A stretch of DNA of 64,000 nt from Reichenbachiella ulvae (GTDB lineage: Bacteria > Bacteroidota > Bacteroidia > Cytophagales > Cyclobacteriaceae): NCBI RefSeq assembly GCF_025833875.1, contig NZ_JAOYOD010000001.1, forward strand, positions 1,178,001-1,242,000. Direction: 5' to 3'. Positions 1 to 7,836 of this stretch are shown in pieces. The stretch's first letter is position 1. Every line of letters begins with the position of its first letter. The notes beneath the pieces were generated by a model. It saw only the letters and a list, made by a program, of their open reading frames with translations. It searched no databases and was not told the origin of the DNA. The translations under genes were made by a program, and so were the position numbers.

Positions 1-927
1 GAGGCCGATGAGGATATCCATGTGACCGAGGATCCTGTGCTATCTACCCTGCTCAAAAGCTTGTCGCATCTGACAGGAACCCTGCCAGGGTTTACTGATA
101 AAAAAGTATTGAAGAATCCAGAGAAGGAGCTGATGTCCCTGACACTGGATGTGTCTCGACTGGGGACTCTGGCACATTCTATTCAGTCGTTCATCTCCAA
201 TGGTTTTGCCGTAAGGGATAGATTGAGTCTGGATACCTGGAGGATTCTGGACAGTGTCTCCGAGGAACTGAATCAAATGCGCATTTCGGATGCGACGCTG
301 ACGGATGTCTATCACGGGTTGGATCAGATGGTCATCAAGATGATGGCCTTCTATGGGCTCAATATCGATAACATGACCCGCGAATCGACCTGGCATCTCT
401 TGAATATCGGTCGATTCATCGAATCTGCCACCAATACCTGTCTGGTGCTGAAAAGCATGCTCTGCAAGAGTTTTGATGCGGAGACTAACAAGTCACTGCT
501 GGAGGATACCCTCAGATGCAATGAGAGTCTGGTGACCTATCGCTACCGATATAGATCCAATCTGGAATTAAGTGCGGTGCTGACCCTGCTGTTGGTGAAT
601 GAATCCAATCCCAGATCGCTGATCTATCAGGTGCTGAAGATCGACGAGCATCTGCAAAATATGTCCGCCCAGGAATTTGGTCAATCCCGAGAATTGGGAA
701 CTGAGAGAAAGAAACTACTCGCCGCGATTACACAAATCCGTCTTTGCGAGGTGGATATGCTTTGTATGCTGGATGTCAAAACCCATAAGCATTATTTGCT
801 GGAGGCCTTTTTGGACGACATCATCAAAGTATTAGGGGAGACCTCTATTATCGTAAATGAAAACTATTTCAATCATACCAACAACCGCTACAGTATGATT
901 CAATCTGTTTCACTGCCGGAGATATGA
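1..927 (+). CDS. Alpha-E (DUF403) domain, C-terminal part of a larger protein
   Basis: The frame is open from the first base of the window, so this is the C-terminal part of a longer protein; an in-frame GTG at 22 is probably not the true start. The helical sequence with 'WHLLNIGRFIES' and 'YRYRYRSNLE...NESNPRSLIYQ' matches the alpha-E (DUF403) family. In many Bacteroidota and Proteobacteria this domain follows a circularly permuted ATP-grasp (DUF404/DUF407), as a fusion or as the next gene, and is paired with a transglutaminase, as here. The set is thought to modify or ligate peptides, but the substrate is unknown. The stop overlaps the next start by 4 bases (ATGA), which indicates translational coupling. 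The ATP-grasp half, if present, lies outside the window. Confidence 0.85.
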   Translation, partial: EADEDIHVTEDPVLSTLLKSLSHLTGTLPGFTDKKVLKNPEKELMSLTLDVSRLGTLAHSIQSFISNGFAVRDRLSLDTWRILDSVSEELNQMRISDATLTDVYHGLDQMVIKMMAFYGLNIDNMTRESTWHLLNIGRFIESATNTCLVLKSMLCKSFDAETNKSLLEDTLRCNESLVTYRYRYRSNLELSAVLTLLLVNESNPRSLIYQVLKIDEHLQNMSAQEFGQSRELGTERKKLLAAITQIRLCEVDMLCMLDVKTHKHYLLEAFLDDIIKVLGETSIIVNENYFNHTNNRYSMIQSVSLPEI

Positions 928-1805
928 AATATATAGTCACACATATCACCCACTACATTTATCAAAATGCTGCTTCGCTCTGTCATAACATCATGATACA
1001 GACACCGAAGAATCTGGCATTTCAACAGGTAGAGGAGCACGAGCAGATCATCATACCTACTCCGAATTATCTCGATAGACAACAGGACTTTTTTGAGAAT
1101 GAAAGGGTGCATTTCTCCATAGAACGATCACATGCCAAGCTAAGCGTGACGGCCAAAAGTACGGTCAATCTGTGGTCGCCGGCCTGGATGTCTTTGAATC
1201 CGAGTCAGACACAGCCATGGGAAGAAGTGCGGGATTGGTTGCGAAGCACACAGGCACTCAACGATATTCGTCAGTACTATCTGCAATCCAAGCATGTAGA
1301 ATTTTTCGAGGGCTTGCAGGAATATACTTTGCTTTCCTTTACCCCCGGCAGGCCGATCATGGAGGCCATGCTGGATTTGAATGACCGCATCTATCGGGAC
1401 TTCAGCTTTACGCCGGGCTTTACAGATATCAGTACCCCCGTGTCCGTGGTGTTTGCCACCCGGAAAGGGGTTTGTCAGGACTATGCTCATTTTTCGCTGG
1501 CCTGTCTGCGATCTATTGGCTTGGCGGCCCGCTATGTCAGCGGATACATCGAGACTTTGCCCCCTCCGGGCAAGCCTAAGATGGTAGGGGCCGATGCCTC
1601 TCATGCCTGGATCGCCCTTTACATCCCCGGACACGATTGGGTGGAGTTTGACGCTACTAACAATCTCCTGGTAGACGACAAACATATCCGTGTAGCAGTA
1701 GGACGGGATTTTGCAGACGTAACCCCTCTCAAGGGCATCATCTACAGTGTAGGCAAGCAAAAGATGAAGGTGAGTGTGGATGTACGCAGACCAGAGGAAT
1801 TGTAG
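924..1805 (+). CDS. Transglutaminase-like cysteine peptidase family protein
   Basis: A 293-residue protein with the bacterial transglutaminase N-terminal beta domain (about residues 1-85) and a transglutaminase core. The catalytic triad is visible: Cys184 in 'RKGVCQDYAHF', His227 in 'DASHAWI' and Asp243 in 'VEFDATNN'. There is no signal peptide, so it is probably cytoplasmic. It overlaps the alpha-E gene by 4 bases, and the ATP-grasp/alpha-E/transglutaminase trio is a widespread conserved neighbourhood, so the enzyme probably hydrolyses or transfers amide bonds on the peptide handled by the ATP-grasp partner. The family call is secure; the substrate is unknown. Confidence 0.9.
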   Translation: MKYIVTHITHYIYQNAASLCHNIMIQTPKNLAFQQVEEHEQIIIPTPNYLDRQQDFFENERVHFSIERSHAKLSVTAKSTVNLWSPAWMSLNPSQTQPWEEVRDWLRSTQALNDIRQYYLQSKHVEFFEGLQEYTLLSFTPGRPIMEAMLDLNDRIYRDFSFTPGFTDISTPVSVVFATRKGVCQDYAHFSLACLRSIGLAARYVSGYIETLPPPGKPKMVGADASHAWIALYIPGHDWVEFDATNNLLVDDKHIRVAVGRDFADVTPLKGIIYSVGKQKMKVSVDVRRPEEL

Positions 1806-2062
1806 GGAGGGCTTACCTGTTTATTGATTTAAGCTCTCAAGCCGAGCAGGCTCTTCATTTTTGGCTTGACCCAAAAACGAAGCAAAAAGGTCAAGCGGTT
1901 CCCCGCCGGGACTGCAAATCAAATTACTAAATTTCAGTTCGTTACATTGAAAAATCATAAACTCACTGCGCTCAAACAGTATGATTTTTTTAACCATTTC
2001 GCTCCCTGAAATTCTTAACGCATTTGATTTAAGGCCAAATGAAACACCCAAAAACCAGATTA
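1806..2062. repeat. Nested inverted-repeat element flanked by a 12-bp direct repeat
   Basis: Non-coding. Three nested pairs of inverted arms are visible: TCATTTTTGGC (1855-1865) with GCCAAATGA (2034-2042), AATTTCAG (1930-1937) with CTGAAATT (2006-2013), and AAAAATCAT (1950-1958) with ATGATTTTT (1981-1989). The block is bordered by TTTATTGATTTA (1820-1831) and TTTACTGATTTA (2063-2074), which differ at one of 12 positions and could be a target-site duplication. The minus strand has a 76-codon open frame (1821-2051), but its sequence resembles non-coding repeats I have seen scattered in Bacteroidota genomes, so I treat it as repeat DNA. A MITE-like or palindromic intergenic element is the best guess. 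Confidence 0.5.
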
Positions 2063-2226
2063 TTTACTGATTTAGGTGGGCTTAATAGTCATGCCTGATC
2101 TTAAAATCCTTTTAGAAAACGTTCTAGCAGAGGTTTAATCTTCAAAACAATTATCAGATAAGCCCTAAGGCTCTGTGATCATTGACTTATTAGCTCTGTA
2201 TTCTCTACCCTTATCACTATGATGAT

Positions 2227-2292
2227 TATGGATCGCTCGATCCATAGTATGTGGATCAGTCGATCCATTGATCGTGGATCGTACGATCCATG
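2227..2292. repeat. Three 14-bp palindromes phased every 23 bp
   Basis: Three units of the form GGATC(g/a)-N2-CGATCC start at 2230, 2253 and 2276, exactly 23 bp apart. Unit 1 has 9-base arms (TATGGATCG, 2227-2235, with CGATCCATA, 2238-2246). Unit 2 has one arm mismatch. Unit 3 is a perfect 16-bp palindrome (2275-2290). Two unrelated small hairpins follow: CATTGC/GCAATG (2319-2333) and TAGAGC/GCTCTA (2344-2359), the last overlapping the stop of the HU-like gene. The regular spacing suggests a multimeric protein-binding site or a small dispersed palindromic repeat family. No gene is present between 1806 and 2356. Confidence 0.6.
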
Positions 2293-2356
2293 GTGCGTGT
2301 AGTTAGTACTCATAGAAGCATTGCCTTGCAATGTACTAGTGCATAGAGCCATTGCT

Positions 2357-3052
2357 CTAGGTTAGATGCAGCGTTTGTTCCAATTTGCCGCGCCTTAGTT
2401 TTTTTGATCTTCGGGGATAGTGACGCACCTCGATCGTGTATTTCTTTCCTTTTAGTCTTTCTGGAATCATGAAGATGAGCTCTTTAGGTTTGATTCGTAT
2501 GTATTGCTCTACTCGGATCGTGTTTTTCTTTTCATCCATGAGGAAAACTCCCTCTTCCTTGTCATCTGGATCTATTTTCAACCTATTCCCTTTGATCTGT
2601 GCTACGCCTCCTGCTGTGAGGATCTGATTGACCACCATGGACTCCATGTCCTTGAAATCCATGGGAGTAGGAGCTGGGGCTTCATGGGTGGTCTTTTGTG
2701 TTTTGATACGTTTGGTTAATTCGTGAAAGGGTTTGGTGGCCTGTACATTGAGCCGGATTTGATGCCTCGAAGCATCGAAAGCGTCAGTTTCAGAATCGAA
2801 CCGACCGGTGATGGAGGATTTGATATGAAAGAGTGGTGTGGACACGCTGTCTCCAGATAAGATGCTTCTCTCGATCGCACTGTGGTATTCTTCCAGTACA
2901 GCCAGTGCTTCTGCTTTGGTGACGGTACTGCCAGATTCGATCATTTCATCGATCAGGTCTTCGATGTTTTTCGTTCGTTGGTCTTTGACCTTGGCGTGAT
3001 AACTATTGTCCTTGTTTAGGTAATTAGGCAGTAGGAAATACTTGATTGGCAT
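2357..3052 (-). CDS. HU-like DNA-binding domain / DUF4469-type protein
   Basis: A 231-residue protein. The N-terminal half starts 'MPIKYFLLPNYLNKDNSYHAKV' with a following helical region ('VTKAEALAVLEEYHSAIERSILSGDSV'), the pattern of the divergent HU-like DNA-binding domain common in Bacteroidota. The C-terminal part ('RLKIDPDDKEEGVFL...LIFMIPERLKGKKYTIEVRH') matches the Ig-like DUF4469 type of domain, usually found C-terminal to that HU domain. It ends with a basic tail (RRSKKLRRGK). Its role is unknown; a nucleoid-type DNA-binding function is inferred from the N-terminal domain. It lies immediately beside an array of phased palindromes, a candidate binding region. Confidence 0.7.
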   Translation of the reverse strand: MPIKYFLLPNYLNKDNSYHAKVKDQRTKNIEDLIDEMIESGSTVTKAEALAVLEEYHSAIERSILSGDSVSTPLFHIKSSITGRFDSETDAFDASRHQIRLNVQATKPFHELTKRIKTQKTTHEAPAPTPMDFKDMESMVVNQILTAGGVAQIKGNRLKIDPDDKEEGVFLMDEKKNTIRVEQYIRIKPKELIFMIPERLKGKKYTIEVRHYPRRSKKLRRGKLEQTLHLT

Positions 3053-3177
3053 GGTAATAAAGGTTGATCAATAGAAGCTAATATAGGGAATCTTGAAAGA
3101 AAGCAACTTCCTTACTGCACGGCGTTTTGCATCCTCGCAGTAGCTTTCTAACTTGCCACTTCATTTTAAATCATATT

Positions 3178-3441
3178 ATGTTCGACGGATCGGATTATCC
3201 AAAATCACTGAGCGAAGAGGTTTTTGAGGAATGGCTGGAACAGGGACGGGAGAGTAAGCTTTCGTATGCCTATCTGCTGATCGTCTGGGATGCCTTCGAA
3301 GAAAAGTACCTGCCAGAATACACGGAAGACCGTCAGGCCATCAACCGCTACGAGCGCTATCAGGGATCGACCGGTAGAGAGTCTTTGGTGGCGGTATATG
3401 ATCTCTACTCTGAGTCTAAAATCCACATCTATCAGGAATAG
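3178..3441 (+). CDS. Conserved hypothetical protein (87 aa)
   Basis: A small soluble protein beginning 'MFDGSDYPKSLSEEVFEEWLEQGRE'. The frame is open upstream to 3127, but the ATG at 3178 is preferred because the upstream residues (HPRSSFLTCHF) do not fit the acidic, aromatic-rich body. There is no signal peptide or membrane segment. It resembles a conserved short hypothetical protein of Bacteroidota with the signature 'WDAFEEKYLP...STGRESLVAVYDLYSES'. No function is known. It lies 49 bp upstream of selO on the same strand and could be cotranscribed. Confidence 0.65.
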   Translation: MFDGSDYPKSLSEEVFEEWLEQGRESKLSYAYLLIVWDAFEEKYLPEYTEDRQAINRYERYQGSTGRESLVAVYDLYSESKIHIYQE

Positions 3442-3490
3442 ATAGACCGAAGCATCATTTTATTCACCCATCATTCAAACTGCTCCCTCC

Positions 3491-4909
3491 ATGTTAGAGA
3501 ATAGCTATCACGATCAATTGCCTTCTAGCTTTTATAGCGAACAAGCCCCCGTGCCAGTAGCGGCCCCAGAGATGTTTGTGTACAATCATCAGTTGGCTGC
3601 TGATCTGGATTTGCCCGCTGATTGGCAAGATGCCAAAAAGGCCATGGCCTGGCTTTCGGGCAATATGGCCGTAGCTGACAGTCAACCCATCGCACAGGCT
3701 TACGCTGGGCATCAGTTTGGGCATTTCACCATGTTGGGGGACGGTCGAGCGATCCTATTAGGAGAAATAGTTAAAGAGGATCAGCGATATGATATGCAGC
3801 TCAAAGGCTCGGGCAGAACGCTGTTTTCCAGAAAGGGAGATGGACGCGCTACGCTCTATTCGATGCTGAGAGAGTATCTGATCAGTGAGGCCATGCACCA
3901 TTTGGGCATACCTACGACCCGCAGTTTGGCGGTAGTCAAATCAGGAGAGAAGGTCCAACGCGAATATCAACATGAGGGGGCCATACTGACCCGAATCGCT
4001 AAGAGTCACCTCAGAGTAGGGACCTTTGAGTTCGCCAGAGTCTACCGGTCCGATGAAGAGCTCAAGCAGTTGCTGGATTATAGTATTCAGCGTCATGACC
4101 CATCGCTAGTGGGACAGGAAGATGTCGCGATGAAATTCTTTCAGTCCGTGATCGATCGTCAGATAGATCTGGTGGTCCACTGGATGCGTGTGGGCTTCAT
4201 ACATGGGGTGATGAATACCGATAATACTTCCATAGCAGGAGAGAGCATCGACTATGGACCTTGTGCTTTCATGAATGCCTATCATCCGGACACGGTCTTT
4301 AGTTCGATAGACCGTCAGGGACGCTATGCCTATAGCAACCAACCCAGGATTGTTCACTGGAATCTGGCGGTATTGGCCAATGCCCTGTTGCCGCTATTGG
4401 ATCAGGATGAGAAAAAGGCCATCGAAAGGGTAGAGGCTGTGTTGAATGAATTTCCAGAGATGTACCGAGCGCGATACTTCTCCATGATGCTCAACAAACT
4501 AGGCATAGCGCAACAAAAACCGGATGATGCCGTGCTGGTTCAGGAGCTAATGCAGCTATTGGCAGAGCACAGGATCGACTATACCAACTTCTTCGTTTCG
4601 CTGCGCCATGATTCCATAACAGAAAAGGCATTACTAGAGGATGAGCGTTTCATCAGCTGGAAACAGAGATGGAAAGAGGCGCATGAAAGGGATGTCCCAA
4701 AAGGACTGCAGCTGATGGATGAAAACAATCCAGTCGTAATCCCTCGCAATCACCTGGTAGAGCAAGCACTGGAAGAAGCTGTGGATGGCAAGATGAAACC
4801 CTTCAATGATCTTCTAGAGAAGCTTTCCCAACCTTACGCCCAGGACCAAAGCCTTCAAGAGGTACCTGAGGGCTTTGATCGTTTGTATCAGACCTATTGC
4901 GGGACTTGA
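3491..4909 (+). CDS. selO: Protein adenylyltransferase SelO (YdiU family)
   Basis: A 472-residue pseudokinase-fold enzyme, close to the 478 residues of E. coli SelO, which transfers AMP from ATP to Ser/Thr/Tyr of target proteins and is linked to redox homeostasis. Visible family motifs are 'QLKGSGRTLFSRKGDGRATLYSMLREYLISEA', 'HGVMNTDN' (Asp244/Asn245) and 'ESIDYGP' (Asp254). The chain has only two cysteines, Cys258 (in DYGPCAFMN) and Cys470 near the C-terminus (CGT). E. coli SelO forms a regulatory disulfide between its C-terminal Cys and Cys272; here the position aligned with 272 appears to be Ser ('FSSIDRQGRY'), so any disulfide would have to use Cys258. Confidence 0.95.
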   Translation: MLENSYHDQLPSSFYSEQAPVPVAAPEMFVYNHQLAADLDLPADWQDAKKAMAWLSGNMAVADSQPIAQAYAGHQFGHFTMLGDGRAILLGEIVKEDQRYDMQLKGSGRTLFSRKGDGRATLYSMLREYLISEAMHHLGIPTTRSLAVVKSGEKVQREYQHEGAILTRIAKSHLRVGTFEFARVYRSDEELKQLLDYSIQRHDPSLVGQEDVAMKFFQSVIDRQIDLVVHWMRVGFIHGVMNTDNTSIAGESIDYGPCAFMNAYHPDTVFSSIDRQGRYAYSNQPRIVHWNLAVLANALLPLLDQDEKKAIERVEAVLNEFPEMYRARYFSMMLNKLGIAQQKPDDAVLVQELMQLLAEHRIDYTNFFVSLRHDSITEKALLEDERFISWKQRWKEAHERDVPKGLQLMDENNPVVIPRNHLVEQALEEAVDGKMKPFNDLLEKLSQPYAQDQSLQEVPEGFDRLYQTYCGT

Positions 4910-4940
4910 TGAATTCGATATTTCAGATTTGAAATTCAAG

Positions 4941-5486
4941 TCATTTTCTCTTTTGGTGTAATCCATGATTCACTTCGGGATTTACGCTTATAGGGAATAG
5001 TTCTAGTGTTTGTTTAATCTTGCTCATGTGATGATAGCTATGACGCAATGCATGATCCTCAATGAAAAATTGGGCGGTCAATGGTGCATTGGAATTGAGA
5101 GATACAAGGGCTGCCTGATCCAATTCCACATTGGAAAAAGCGCGAACAGCAGAAGCGGCCTCCTGACTATTTTTGAGTAGTAGTGCTATAGTGCTTTCTT
5201 TGTCAACCTCTGCAAATTCTATAGCATGTTCGGCATTCATTTGATCTACTACCTCCTTGGTCGCACCAGTGATGGCTTTGCCAGAGGCCAGCACTTGGGC
5301 TAATTCGATTTCCAAAGGATAGACATGTGCGACGTGGTGTATGACAACTCCGATGCTCCTGCCATCCCCATGGACTGGCATGTTCCATTCTTCTTCGGAT
5401 AATTCTCTGGCTAGAGTGGCAAGAGAATTGGAGCCTACAAGTAAACGATCTGCGAGTACCTGGGCTCTTGTGTTTTGATATGACAT
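4941..5486 (-). CDS. DinB-family putative metal-dependent protein
   Basis: A 181-residue four-helix-bundle protein of the DinB/DinB_2 type. Histidines suited to the usual metal triad appear in 'GVVIHHVAHVY' and in 'FIEDHALRHSYHHMSKIKQ'. The family includes thiol S-transferases and many uncharacterised metalloproteins. The start lies 11 bases from the nitrilase stop on the same strand, so the two are probably one transcript, and its metal-dependent activity may act on the nitrilase pathway. The precise reaction is unknown. Confidence 0.75.
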   Translation of the reverse strand: MSYQNTRAQVLADRLLVGSNSLATLARELSEEEWNMPVHGDGRSIGVVIHHVAHVYPLEIELAQVLASGKAITGATKEVVDQMNAEHAIEFAEVDKESTIALLLKNSQEAASAVRAFSNVELDQAALVSLNSNAPLTAQFFIEDHALRHSYHHMSKIKQTLELFPISVNPEVNHGLHQKRK

Positions 5487-5497
5487 GGTTATCTTGT

Positions 5498-6412
5498 TTA
5501 GTGGTGATTGAGTGAAAAATTGAAGACATCAGGACGGGAATAGTGTCCTACTACATCAAACATGCGTTTGGCTTCTATGATTTGATGGAGGTCTATATCG
5601 GCATAAAGAATACCTTCTTCTGCCTCCAACGGTCCTGCTATGATCTGGCCTTTGGGATCGATGATGCAACTGTTTCCCGGATTGACCCATTCTCGTCCTT
5701 CTGGATAGTACTTTTTGAATTCATATTCATCAGGTATATCATCTACTTTGATGGCCATACAGGTACTGATTAAGAATACTCCACCTTCACGGGCATTGTG
5801 CTGCATGGATTGCAGCCAATTCGGGCTTTTGTCCCAGGTAGGAGCGGCCAGGATTTGTGCACCACTTTCATAAACCGCCTGTCTGGCCAGTGGCATGTAG
5901 TTTTCCCAACAGATCAAGCCTGCGATTTTACCTGCAGCAGTGTCGTAGGATCGAAAGGTAGATCCATCTCCCTGCGCCCAAACGGTACGCTCGCCACCTG
6001 TGGGCATGATCTTGCGATGCTTACCTGTGATGACGCCTTGATCATTGATGAAAAGGAGGCTATTGAATAGGCTGCTACTACTTGTTTCACTATTTTTTTC
6101 GTTCATTCCTATCACTACACTGATCTGAGCCTCTTTGGCAGCCTGACAAAGTTTGTCTGTGGCATGATCTGAGACAGAAACAGCATTTTCTACCAATTTT
6201 AAGTATAGCTCATTCAATTCAGCGCTTTTGCCATTGGCAACCGTCCATACCCAATCCGGATATCCGGAAATGAATGCTTCAGGAAACACAATCAAATGTG
6301 CCCCATTTTTTCCTGCTTCCAGGATAGCTTCACAAGCTTTGATAACAGTTTTCTCCTTGTTCAAAAACACAGGAGTGAGTTGTGCGGCGGCTACTTTTAT
6401 CTTCTTCATCAT
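5498..6412 (-). CDS. Nitrilase / carbon-nitrogen hydrolase
   Basis: A 304-residue nitrilase-superfamily enzyme. The catalytic Glu-Lys-Cys triad is visible: Glu45 in 'VFPEAFISGYP', Lys134 in 'KHRKIMPT' and Cys168 in 'LICWENYMPLAR'. The 'GYPDWVW' and 'CWENYMPLAR' signatures fit true nitrilases (nitrile to carboxylate plus ammonia) better than amidases. It starts with two consecutive ATGs and either could be used. Upstream on the same strand lies an AraC-type regulator gene, and two copies of TCACAATTGA 21 bp apart lie 67-97 bp before the start, so control by that regulator is likely. The physiological nitrile is unknown. Confidence 0.9.
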   Translation of the reverse strand: MMKKIKVAAAQLTPVFLNKEKTVIKACEAILEAGKNGAHLIVFPEAFISGYPDWVWTVANGKSAELNELYLKLVENAVSVSDHATDKLCQAAKEAQISVVIGMNEKNSETSSSSLFNSLLFINDQGVITGKHRKIMPTGGERTVWAQGDGSTFRSYDTAAGKIAGLICWENYMPLARQAVYESGAQILAAPTWDKSPNWLQSMQHNAREGGVFLISTCMAIKVDDIPDEYEFKKYYPEGREWVNPGNSCIIDPKGQIIAGPLEAEEGILYADIDLHQIIEAKRMFDVVGHYSRPDVFNFSLNHH

Positions 6413-6478
6413 TTGTATCTTTTAGTGGACTTTCAAACCTTATGATACAAAGATGAAGAAATCAGTAAGCGGTATGAT

Positions 6479-6509
6479 TCACAATTGACCCATATACTGT
6501 CACAATTGA
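6479..6509. promoter_or_regulatory. Candidate AraC-type operator, two direct repeats 21 bp apart
   Basis: TCACAATTGA occurs at 6479-6488 and again at 6500-6509, a start-to-start spacing of 21 bp (two helical turns), the geometry usual for AraC-family proteins binding as dimers. A third copy of the core CACAATTG lies at 7729-7736, upstream of the adjacent regulator gene, which suggests autoregulation. The repeats lie between the regulator stop (6578) and the nitrilase start (6412). Binding by this particular regulator is an inference. Confidence 0.6.
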
Positions 6510-6577
6510 TTCTGTTCGATGCTAGTGGAGAAGTAGATAAGAAATATTGTGAAAAGAGATGAGGTCAGAGTTGTTTT

Positions 6578-7636
6578 TCACTTGATTGATTCAGCCATAA
6601 AGGCAGTAGGGGATAGGCCAAATCGCTTTTTGAACAAGCGTGAAAAGTAGGTGGGACTATTGAAGCCTGACTCATAGGCAATTTCGGCCATCGTTTTGCC
6701 TGTGTCAGTCATCCAATTAATGGCATGGAGTAAACGGACCTCTTGAATGATCTGATTGGGTGATCGATCAGTCAGATTCTTGATTTTACGATTGGCTTGA
6801 GATTTACTCATGCTTAGTTCAGTAAATAGCTCCTCGGTAGTGAAATCACTTTGATTCAATCTGTTCTCTATGGTTTGGTGAAGCAATAACAAAAAGGAAA
6901 TTTCACTTTGATTTAATAGGGTAAATGGCTTTTCTGGGGAGGATTCTTTGTCACATAAATCCTGGGTGATTTTGTCAAGATACAGTTGATTGTGCAAACC
7001 AAGAGCACAAAGCCCCTTGGCCGTGCGTTTCGTCTCTTCAAAAAACGTATCACCTTCTTCGTCTACCGGCCTACCACTGATGATGGCCAAGCTGTATTCC
7101 AAATGACCACAATGAGCCTCCAGTTGATCATGAATAGTCATAGCACAGGCCATCGCATCATTGGCCAGGTGAAAGGTCACCATAGTGTAGGCATTCGGCT
7201 CACGAATGATTCGGCCATTGTACTGACGAATGGCTTGGTTCAGCTTTTTGTCAAAATCGGACGCTGTCTTTTCGAATCGAACAATTTTAACCAATAGAAT
7301 AGTCCGATAACCAGGGTCTAAACCACCGCCATCTCTTGTGGCCAAATCATTGATATCCGAACCTTGTCCCATAAATAATTGATATTCATCGTCAGATACC
7401 TCTATGATGTTGCATGCAGTGTTGCCGTGGGATTGAAGATGTACCTGATTGCAAGCTTCTTTGTCTGGACCCTCCATCAGACAAAAGATGGTTTTGGCCT
7501 TTTCATTGACCCAGTATTTCAACTGTTTTACGTCAAAGCGATCCTGAACAGCCAGGTCTTCCATATGTGCCTTGACCACATCCTCAGCAGTAAACTGATC
7601 AGAATCTACCGTATGAATATCCATGAATAAGGGCAT
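6578..7636 (-). CDS. AraC-family regulator with DUF4242 and cyclase-like domains
   Basis: A 352-residue regulator in three parts. Residues 1-85 ('MPLFMDIHTVDSDQFTAEDVVKAHMEDL...') match DUF4242, a ferredoxin-fold domain that includes a nickel-binding protein. Residues about 110-230 ('YRTILLVKIVRFEK...IISGRPVDEEGDTFFEETKRTAKGLCALG') resemble a class III nucleotide cyclase fold, but the catalytic Asp positions look replaced, so it is probably a ligand-sensing relic. Residues about 255-352 are a two-helix AraC HTH ('MAEIAYESGFNSPTYFSRLFKKRFGLSP'). It precedes the nitrilase and DinB genes on the same strand and probably controls them. The HTH call is secure and the middle-domain call is moderate. 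Confidence 0.85.
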   Translation of the reverse strand: MPLFMDIHTVDSDQFTAEDVVKAHMEDLAVQDRFDVKQLKYWVNEKAKTIFCLMEGPDKEACNQVHLQSHGNTACNIIEVSDDEYQLFMGQGSDINDLATRDGGGLDPGYRTILLVKIVRFEKTASDFDKKLNQAIRQYNGRIIREPNAYTMVTFHLANDAMACAMTIHDQLEAHCGHLEYSLAIISGRPVDEEGDTFFEETKRTAKGLCALGLHNQLYLDKITQDLCDKESSPEKPFTLLNQSEISFLLLLHQTIENRLNQSDFTTEELFTELSMSKSQANRKIKNLTDRSPNQIIQEVRLLHAINWMTDTGKTMAEIAYESGFNSPTYFSRLFKKRFGLSPTAFMAESIK

Positions 7637-7836
7637 GTTGAGTCTCTTTAGGTTCTGGTGTTAGCAATTGATGCTTATTTAAAATACGAAGAAAAACTGA
7701 GATTTAAGAAATTTAAACCTGCCTATTGCACAATTGTCTATACATGAATCTGCAAGCAGCCTATCTGATAAAAAATCATCAATTCTCTTAATCGGTCTGC
7801 GAATATTGGTTCATTTCGTGACTTGTTTGTATGGCA

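Noticed and set aside
1821..2051. A 76-codon minus-strand open frame ending '...FASFLGQAKNEEPARLES'.
   Set aside because: It lies wholly inside the nested inverted repeat, and its sequence resembles translations of non-coding dispersed repeats in this phylum; no protein features.
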